From Ceratodon purpureus (Eukaryota > Streptophyta > Bryopsida > Pseudoditrichales > Ditrichaceae): 64,000 bases of DNA. The notes under the pieces are model-generated. The model worked only from the letters and a program-made list of their open reading frames with translations. It was not told the DNA's origin and ran no database searches. Location of the stretch: positions 55,237,375 through 55,301,374 of the forward strand of contig CM026426.1 of assembly GCA_014871385.1 (NCBI GenBank), written 5' to 3'. Of the stretch, positions 57,487 to 64,000 are shown piece after piece. The position numbers were made by a program, and so were the translations under genes. Every line of letters starts with the position of its first letter. Positions within the stretch are counted from its first letter, which is position 1.

Positions 57487-57946
57487 AGATGTCCTAATCT
57501 TCGAACCTAACACGTTTAGGGTTGCCCACTGCACTATCAGCAGGGCTGCGAACCTCTGACTGTACTGCAGGACAAACTACATTTGCGTTCACCTTCGTTC
57601 CCACACTTGCCAAGTGTCCTAGGTATGAACGTTTCAGCAATGCCCCACCTCCCCGCCTCCGATTCACTGATTCCCTGGAATAGGTTCCCCTTGGGATCTT
57701 TCCAACCTTGGAGTATGCATGAGGTTGCAAAGGCACATCTGCGTCCTCCTCCAGCACTCTGATATCATCCGAATTTTCTGAACGTGGAGGGTCAGCTCTT
57801 ACATCCGGTTTCACGTCAGTATCCGTTGTTAAAGGACGCCCTTGGCTGTTGGCCACCACCTCTTCTTCGTCCTCCACCTCAACATATGGTTGAAATGGAC
57901 AAACATCGTCAGCAAGTGAAACAACAATATCTTTGACGTCTTCCAT
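57487..57946 (-). CDS. Small hypothetical protein near the right end of MULE-D
   Basis: An intact frame of about 150 codons starting MEDVKDIVVSLADDVCPFQP. It is acidic in the first half and basic in the second (NRRRGGGALLKRS, NPKRVRFED), with no domain I recognise. It faces the transposase convergently. It could be a DNA-binding accessory protein; that is a guess from charge distribution. Confidence 0.45.
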
Positions 57947-58299
57947 AGCTGCTGTCCCGCACTACGGAAAAGAGCTTCACATAACTCCAACACAAAAGAG
58001 GCAGAGACATTCCCTACACTTATCTTAAATATCCCTAAAGAAGATGTTTGGCGCCCTTGAAAATCGGTTATTCATTCATTTGAAAGTTGTCATCGTCCTC
58101 AACTGAATGCAAAAGGATGAGGGTTGAGCAGAAGTCATTTAGCATTTAAAATTTAAAAATAATAAAATAAAAGAAAAAAATTTATAAAAGCAAAAAGAAA
58201 AAAAGAAAAAAAAAAACATTTTAAAAAATGAAATTAATAAAATAAAAGTAATCAAAAGCAAAAATAAATATTAAGGTTGAAAATAATATGAAGGCGACT

Positions 58300-58500
58300 A
58301 AGAAAATGAAAGAGAAAAGAAAATGAAAGAGAAAATAAAATGAAAGAGAAAATAAAATGAAAGAGAAAATAAAATAAAAGAGAAAAAAAAATGAAAGAGA
58401 AAATGAAATGAAAGAGAAAATAAAATGAAAGAGAATGAGATGAAAGAGAAAATAAAATGAACTAGAAAATAAAATGAACTAGAATTAAAGGAAAGGAAAG
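58300..58500. repeat. A/G-rich tandem repeat
   Basis: About ten copies of a 17–18-bp unit (AAAATGAAAGAGAAAAT) occur in the right subterminal region of MULE-D. The low-complexity Phe/Ser frame on the minus strand is not a gene. Confidence 0.9.
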
Positions 58501-58809
58501 ATAGATAGAGTAATGAAGGGTAATATGAAAAAAAAAAAAAATAAACCATGTAGACCATGGCGGATGATTTCTAACATGTTAAGAAAATGTTACGATATTA
58601 AATGTTACTTTATCCCTCTTTAGAGCTTCAATATCAATACATTTTAAGCGGTAATTTGCATATAAATTTGAGGAGATAAGGGGAATTAATGTATGCCTGA
58701 ACTAGTTAGAAGAAGCAGGAGCATAGTAATTGGTGCACGTTAAAAAATTAATCACCAAGAAAAGAGAAAACGAACTACAAATTCAATGAAAATACTGTAA
58801 TTAATCCAC

Positions 58810-58998
58810 GGTTATAGGGTTAATAAAATTACTAAAATTAGTAACTTTCCAAAAATATACTGGAAATATTCGAATCTTCTAATTTTATAATTTATTTTTA
58901 GTAAAAAAAGTGCTATTTTTAGGTTCTGTCCCCCACTCTGTGCTCTCTGGTCTCCGAATCTGCGCTCTCCGCTCTCCGCTCACGTACAAGCTACGTCC
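58810..58998 (-). repeat. Right terminal inverted repeat of MULE-D
   Basis: It ends ...GCTCTCCGCTCACGTACAAG CTACGTCC at 58998. Read on the minus strand it matches the left end at GTGAGCGGAGAGC, GAGAGCACAGA and CCCTATAACCGTGGA. Confidence 0.8.
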
Positions 58999-59583
58999 CA
59001 GGGATCAGGAGCACCACACCACGCAACGCCAGCAGCAGTCCTCCACGATCCTTCCGAGCATGTGGACATCTCCGAGCACCTCACGGACATCGAGGAGACG
59101 TCCCAGATATCACCACGCCTCCACGCATCCCCCTTGGGACAGCCCACCCTGCACTCAAACCCGGTAAATTCCCGACCTCAGTCCATTAAATTCCACAAGG
59201 ATGCATTGAAACGCATAGAAGAGGAATATGACCTAGAGGAGCAGGCTAGCGATGATAGCGAGGCTGAGGGAGAGTTAGCCACAGCTGTAGCTCAAGTCAC
59301 CAAATATTTCGAGGAGAATTCCGACTTAGCATCTCGATATACAGACCCCGAAGCTGACCACGTACAATGCCCGGCTTGCAACAAGGTTTTAGGAAAAACT
59401 GTGTTCGATGTGTATCAACACTCCGTGACTTCCCGAGCGAAGCACAGTCTAATTCATAGAGGTGTCGCTGCAGCTATAGCTAACCTATACGGGGGTCAAG
59501 CTCCTCCTCGGCGCCAGGCACAACTTCCTCGAGAAACAACACGCCCCGACAGGAGACCCGCGCATCGCAGATCCAAGGCTTGA
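58999..59583 (+). pseudogene. Ty3-A ORF3, 3' part
   Basis: It continues the ORF3 frame interrupted at 41718. It contains HDPSEHVDISEHLTDIEET and an acidic helix (ALKRIEEEYDLEEQASDDSE). The C2H2-like motif is CPACNKVLGKTVFDVYQH followed by H in SRAKHSLIH, then an Arg-rich C-terminus to the stop at 59581. The domain order matches Ty3-B 26430–25735. Confidence 0.85.
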
Positions 59584-59633
59584 AGACCGCCGGCAATCTA
59601 GGGACAGATTGCAATCTCACAAAGATGGCAAAA

Positions 59634-60299
59634 TGTTACCACACAAGTGGCGGCCCGAACTGAAGTCGAGGACGGCATCAGCGGGCCACGACTCCCAGTC
59701 TCTACGGTCTCCAGGGACGGCAACCATAGTATAAAAGTCGAGGTTTTAGTTGCAAAGCTCTCTCTGAATCCGACTCTGAACTAGGAGCTAGGTTTCTGAC
59801 TCTCTTCAAGCCACGGCCGTGAGCAAGAGTCTATTTTGTACTCCTGAAACTCTGTTTCTTTGGACGACCTCTAATAGAAAAGACTATGCCTTGATAAAAA
59901 TCTACTGTGTTCTGAATCACCTGCTTGCTGCTCTTGCTTTCTCTTGTATCCTTCCTTCGCTGCCTTCTCTTCCGCCCCTTTCTCGCATTCAACTCTTACT
60001 CTTTCCCTGAACGATGAAGTGCCTCCTCTCGATACGCTGACCTCGCTGAATCCTGAAACACCAAGGACTTCCTACACCGTCTCTAGCACCGAGGACCTCA
60101 GGGGACCAAGGACCCCTCGTCTCCTCGCTGGACTAACCCTAACAGTTGGAAGTCCGGCTCCCCTGATATCCGGTAAGACAATCCGGGTATCCCCGTGCCC
60201 TGCCGGTTCTCACATATCAACCCACTTGCCCCAAACTCGACCCCAGTACACTTAGACTCTCCCCTGATCATTGCCTCTATAGGACCACCCCGGCTAACA
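59634..60299 (+). repeat. 3' LTR of Ty3-A
   Basis: A 666-bp copy of 33064–33730, preceded by a short purine-rich tract (AAAGATGGCAAAA). Confidence 0.95.
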
Positions 60300-60522
60300 G
60301 TCCTTCTGGAGTCCCCGGAGTCTTACTACTCTGTAGGTTCCGATACTGCACACTGAGCATTTCCAATTTAACGTTGGTGGCGTCATTTTTTGCAGCAAGG
60401 TCAGTCATCTGCTATCTCAACCATTGCAGAAATTCTTTGGTACCTTCGGGGTTGTCCTGTACAGTAGTGTCGTCGCCTTCATTGACACAGGCTGTGTCGG
60501 CAGCAACTTTTCTTGGAGGCAT
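60300..60522 (-). pseudogene. Ty3-B gag, 5' end
   Basis: It starts at ATG 60520–60522 (MPPRKVAADTACVNEGDD), collinear with the Ty3-A gag start. A TAG near 60415 (LR stop QMTDLAAKNDATN) interrupts it. The frame continues across the Ty3-A insertion into 33063. Confidence 0.85.
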
Positions 60523-60591
60523 GGTTTTAGAAGCTTACGGCGTCCAGAATTTCCTTTGTTCACAATTCCATCCCCAGCATGGTCGCCAAAA

Positions 60592-61265
60592 TGTTAGCCA
60601 GGATTCTGTCGATGGAGAGTGTGAACGCACGAAGGGGACTAGGAGTACTATAGACGGATATTAGGTTGGGGTTGATACCTAGACGACCAGGTCGTTAATT
60701 GTCAGGGCGGGCCGGGTGTCTCGAGTCTCGGACAGTGGAGTCTTAGGTTTTGGGGAAGGGAGAGTCTCGGTGGAGCGAAGCAGGGGAAGGACCAGCGAGG
60801 TGTTGGTCTCGGCGAGGGGTTTCTGTAGATGGATCAAGCAAATCTCAGGGGCGTCTCGATTACCATGGAGTTTATGGAGTCAAGGGAGACAATAGGCGTA
60901 TGCGGGTGTGGGAGGCGCAGCTGAGAGTAACAGTTGCAAGGAGTAGGGAATAGAGGAAAACCGTAGACAGACAAGAGAACAGCAACAGCAGCAAATAAAA
61001 GGAAAGAGAAAATGCAATGATCGAATAGGTTGTCTTTTAAGAGTAGCTCGAGGTGCTGTGAGTACAAAATGGAAAGCTGACTGTCCCTCGCGTTATGGCC
61101 GGCAACTAACCTAGCACTACGCTCTAGTGAAAATCTGAGAGACGAATACCCTAACTTCGATCCTTTTTATGCTATTCAGGGACGCCCTTGGAATGCGCTG
61201 TGACTCCTAGTCCCTACAGCCGGTGCCGTCCACGACTTGCAGTTGGAGTAGTTTCCCAAGTAACA
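60592..61265 (-). repeat. 5' LTR of Ty3-B
   Basis: A 674-bp copy of 25014–25686. The primer-binding site lies just inside, at about 60570–60588 on the minus strand. Confidence 0.95.
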
Positions 61266-63150
61266 GTTCTTAAAGTACAAACTAGTATTATGATTTTTCT
61301 ATAATATAACATTATATTATAGTAAACTACGCTACTTATATATTTATTTACAATTATATATTCAAATAATAATCCTACGATAATAAAAAAGTATATTAAA
61401 CTATATACAAATTTTAAAAGAATTCTCAAGTATATAATTGTACATGTACGAAGTACATGATGATTAAAAATAGTAGTATTAAATTAAAGAATTCTTTCAT
61501 TTGATGCTTTCATACTTGTATATTTTGTATTCTAATATTTTCATGGTTAACTATAAATTTAGTAATGGAGAGGCTAAAAATTAATCAAAAAATTGAAAAC
61601 ATACTTCTCTATCTTTGATACATAGAAGTTCAAAAGTCAAAAAGTAATGTAGATTCATAAATTTATATGAATCCAAATATCTACACATATGCTAACTACC
61701 ACGAACATTTAAATATTTTAGACATTGAAAACAAAAATAAAACTACACCGTTCGAGATTAATTAAAACGAAGTCTTGAAAACAAATTTACAATTATTTGA
61801 TAACATACATCCAAAATTAAGATTTGTATTAGTTCAGAGGTCTTAAAATAATGAAAATTCAAGAATTTATATCTTTCCAATTTTCTTCTCATTTTTAAAA
61901 AACACATGCATAATGCAAACCAAAGTATCACAGACAAAATTGAGACCAAAACAAATACAATCAAAATGCAATACGAACTTCACATATTGCAAGCATGACT
62001 TGAAGCATTGTAAAAAATTCCCAAAACTTTTCATCAAAATAAAAAAAAGGAGTTCCCTATCCTGTTTAGTTTTCATTGGAACTCACATTGGGTTCGCAAC
62101 CACGCACTCCATTCACAGTACACACTAAGGGACATGGTTCTCCAATCCCATGTGAGTTATTGGAGCCATCATGGTGAATTCTACTTAAGGTAAGAAAGGG
62201 CAGGTTTACCAAACCATGTGAGGTTAACAATATGGAGACTCAACCGCACTATCTATCTTTGATGGAACTTCCTAAGAAAAGTTATTTTCACTTTCTCTCT
62301 ACCCGAATCAGGTTCATACAATTAAAAAAATAAAAAAAGTGACAGTAATATTTAACTCGCAATCCTTACAAATATTAATATTGCAATTCAGTGATTTTGA
62401 TATAACTAAAATTAGTATTCCATAATGAAAATTAAAATTTTAATTTGCAGTATCTATGTACATGCTTGTACATGACAATTTTCCTTATTCTCATAATTAT
62501 TTTTTTGGCTGAATATCATTTTTCCGCATGATCTACCTAGTCCACTCCAAAAAGGATGTCAAACACCCAGAATAAAAAAACAGAAGGAAAAACAAGTGCC
62601 CAAAAAATGTAAACAACGTATATAAAAAACCGATTCGTAATGATATTACTAATTGTAGCAAAACTTCACCGATTTCAGAATTTCAAGGGGTATTTCTCTT
62701 TGTATATAATCTGAATCAATTATAGATTAGATATGTGTATATAAACATATTAATATTCTAAAAAGCAAAAACATAAATAAACTTACACCATTCATGGCAA
62801 AACAAATACACTCTGAAATACATAAAGAACTAAATAAACATATGTCATGAATATAGATACATGATAATTATAACAAACTAAATTTTGACATAAATATTTA
62901 TTTGTAGATTTAAAAATATATATCTACCTAGGTATCTCAAGAATTATTCATTATCTCACATGTAATGATTTGAATTCCCACATCATATTAAATACTGAAT
63001 TTGAGAAAATATGCATCCACTAGTACATCGAGTTCTGTCCGTGTTTAACAATGTGCATCACTATATGAACCTTACTCTCGAAATTCAATTAAATTCAAAC
63101 AATTTTGGATTTTAATTTTCTTCCATGTTCTATAAATTTTATGTTCCTGT
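61266..63150. other. AT-rich spacer right of Ty3-B
   Basis: It begins with the duplication GTTCT and continues the spacer homologous to 18440–18700. Beyond about 61500 I see only AT-rich sequence with no coding signal. Confidence 0.6.
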
Positions 63151-63151
63151 A

Positions 63152-63230
63152 AAACCCTAAACCCTATACTCTAAACCCTGAACCGTGGACCTCATTCCCT
63201 AAACCCTTAACAATGAATACCGAACCTTGT
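63152..63230 (+). repeat. Degenerate telomere-like repeat patch
   Basis: About six imperfect copies related to CCCTAAA (AAACCCTAAACCCTATACTC and others). Too short and degenerate for a telomere; such patches are also common in plant promoters and spacers. Confidence 0.6.
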
Positions 63231-63754
63231 TCCCTAGTGGAAGAGGATAAGTTCAGGGTTCAAAGTCAACTTTCTGTCTGGCGCTATGACGTGTCCAACC
63301 CTTCCCACTTGATACGATTAATGCTCCAAATATTTTGCTTCTGCAACTAGGAAAAGGGCCCAAGAATAGGGACTGTTATATTTGCCGCGCTCCCTCACAC
63401 CACCAAATGTGGAGGGACGAATGGCCCGGCATTATTCCCGCCTATATTCAAAAGGAAAGCGGCATGAAAAACGGTCACACGTTAGAGAATGACATCTGGA
63501 ATCGTCCTCGCTCGAAGTCTTTTCTCTACTCACTTGCTTCTCTCGCGTGTAGGAGCTCTCAGCACTCTCTTGGAGGTCGTTGTTTTCTGGGTAGGAGCTA
63601 TATTGCGCCGTTTCTCTTGCACGTCTTCTCTTCAGTTTTCTTCAATTATTAACACGTATCATTGATTTTTGGTTGTTCTATGCTTGCGAGTGTTGCAATT
63701 CTTGGTGTATTAGCAGTGTCTTTCTTTAATACTCGGAAACATTTGAGAGCGGAA

Positions 63755-63796
63755 ATGTCAGCGTACTCTGAGTCCGCGACTCTGAATTCTGACGAT
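63755..63796 (+). CDS. Possible first exon of a further palindrome-bearing gene
   Basis: ATG at 63755 opens MSAYSESATLNSDD, followed by a GTGAGG donor at 63797. The presumed intron immediately contains two AGCTCGA-family palindromes. Gene 1 has the same arrangement: a short first exon with an acidic/Ser start and a palindrome-filled first intron. An upstream pyrimidine-rich acceptor (about 63550, CGTGTAG/GAG) may mark a 5' untranslated exon. The rest lies beyond the window, so this is a prediction. Confidence 0.4.
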
Positions 63797-63831
63797 GTGA
63801 GGACCTATTAAAGCGCCGCTTTTTGCGGAGT

Positions 63832-63908
63832 GCAATTTAGCTCGATTTGAGCTAAACTGCGCGGCTCTGTGGATGCCATGCAGCTTAGCTCGACTCGAGC
63901 TAAACTGT
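63832..63908. repeat. Two AGCTCGA-family palindromes
   Basis: Copies at 63832–63860 (arms GCAATTTAGCTCGA / TGAGCTAAACTGC) and about 63880–63908 (arms CAGCTTAGCTCGA / TCGAGCTAAACTG). Same core as the palindromes in gene 1 introns, about 48 kb away. Confidence 0.9.
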
Positions 63909-64000
63909 GTCTGGACGATGGTCTCTGACTGGAAATGAATTTTCATCAAGGAGTAAAATATGTTCTCATATGATTGGATCTGTTGCATTCCAAATACAAT

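Larger units (their letters stand above)
41719..58998 (+). mobile_element. MULE-D, 17.3-kb Mutator-like transposon with cargo genes
   Basis: The element sits inside Ty3-A ORF3 with a perfect 11-bp target duplication. Imperfect terminal inverted repeats share GTGAGCGGAGAGC, GAGAGCACAGA and, deeper in, ACCCTATAACCGTGGA. It contains a MULE transposase with all three catalytic acidic residues and a SWIM finger. It also holds a ParB–methyltransferase-like gene, an F-box-like gene, a coiled-coil RING-CH-like gene and a small acidic/basic protein gene. A length of 17.3 kb is far above the few kilobases usual for MULEs. The insertion is the youngest layer of the nest. Confidence 0.9.
33064..60299 (+). 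mobile_element. Ty3-A, Ty3/gypsy retrotransposon nested in Ty3-B
   Basis: LTRs at 33064–33730 and 59634–60299 are 666–667 bp with TG...CA ends and flank gag, pol and ORF3 in plus orientation. The flanks are GTCCA (left) and GTCCT (right), a 5-bp duplication with one mismatch. The element interrupts the gag frame of Ty3-B, which reads through when Ty3-A is ignored. Excluding MULE-D (41719–58998), its own length is about 9.95 kb, including a MITE-like insertion in gag. It belongs to the same family as Ty3-B. Confidence 0.93.
25014..61265 (-). mobile_element. Ty3-B, Ty3/gypsy retrotransposon hosting nested insertions
   Basis: It is bounded by near-identical LTRs (25014–25686 and 60592–61265) and a perfect 5-bp duplication GTTCT. 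It is oriented on the minus strand, with the 5' LTR on the right. Its own sequence is 25014–33063 plus 60300–61265, about 9 kb; the rest is Ty3-A inserted in gag. Gene order is gag, protease, RT, RNase H, integrase, then an extra ORF3. Coding regions carry several stops, a frameshift and an integrase deletion, so it is not autonomous. Confidence 0.93.

Noticed and set aside
63152-63230. Telomere or subtelomere boundary
   Set aside because: Only a few degenerate CCCTAAA-like units, with ordinary sequence on both sides.
63335-63652. 105-codon plus-strand frame near the right edge
   Set aside because: It lacks a recognisable domain and overlaps a likely 5' untranslated region with splice-like signals, so I consider it a chance frame.

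Overview
The window looks like nuclear DNA of a streptophyte plant with a large, transposon-rich genome. The evidence is spliced genes with GT–AG introns, Ty3/gypsy elements in gag-PR-RT-RNaseH-IN order, Mutator-like (MULE) and CACTA-type DNA transposons, a tRNA-Asp-like primer-binding site, and AT-rich duplicated spacer. A non-seed plant or charophyte alga is my guess, not a demonstration. I see no rRNA or tRNA gene, CRISPR array or bacterial operon. Almost every long open frame belongs to a mobile element or to a gene family that seems to travel with them.

Left part (1–16 kb, minus strand). A decaying multi-exon gene (3505–15925) encodes a ParB-like domain followed by a divergent, circularly permuted DNA-methyltransferase-like domain. 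A HAD phosphatase of the FCP1/NIF type (about 2142–3312) lies downstream. One exon of the ParB–methyltransferase gene is broken by two unrelated insertions: a 1.9-kb CACTA-type element (10717–12616, TSD TCC) and a 5.9-kb MULE (4600–10462, 9-bp TSD). The gene's introns hold about 13 short palindromes of one family (arms TTTAGCTCGA / TCGAGCTAAA), eight of them in the 545-bp first intron.

Middle (16–25 kb). AT-rich, partly tandemly duplicated spacer is interrupted by a rearranged LTR element (18842–24428). It has two LTR-like copies, a tRNA-Asp-like primer site and a frame-broken coiled-coil protein gene.

Right part (25–61.3 kb) is a three-level nest. Ty3-B (minus strand, 25014–61265, TSD GTTCT) contains Ty3-A (plus strand, 33064–60299). 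Ty3-A contains MULE-D, a 17.3-kb transposon (41719–58998, 11-bp TSD CAGGGATCAGG) inserted in Ty3-A's third ORF. MULE-D carries a DDE/SWIM transposase and a second ParB–methyltransferase-like gene, head to head with it. It also carries an F-box-like gene, a coiled-coil RING-CH-like gene and a small unknown gene. The introns of the second ParB gene are packed with a different palindrome family (GGTACTGCCG arms). The most interesting signal is this combination: a plant MULE with a ParB–methyltransferase cargo gene, a decayed relative 35 kb away, and intronic palindrome arrays in both.

Right end (61.3–64 kb). AT-rich spacer resumes. At 63755 a short first exon is followed at once by an intron carrying the same AGCTCGA palindromes as the left-hand gene, so a further member of that family may begin at the window edge.
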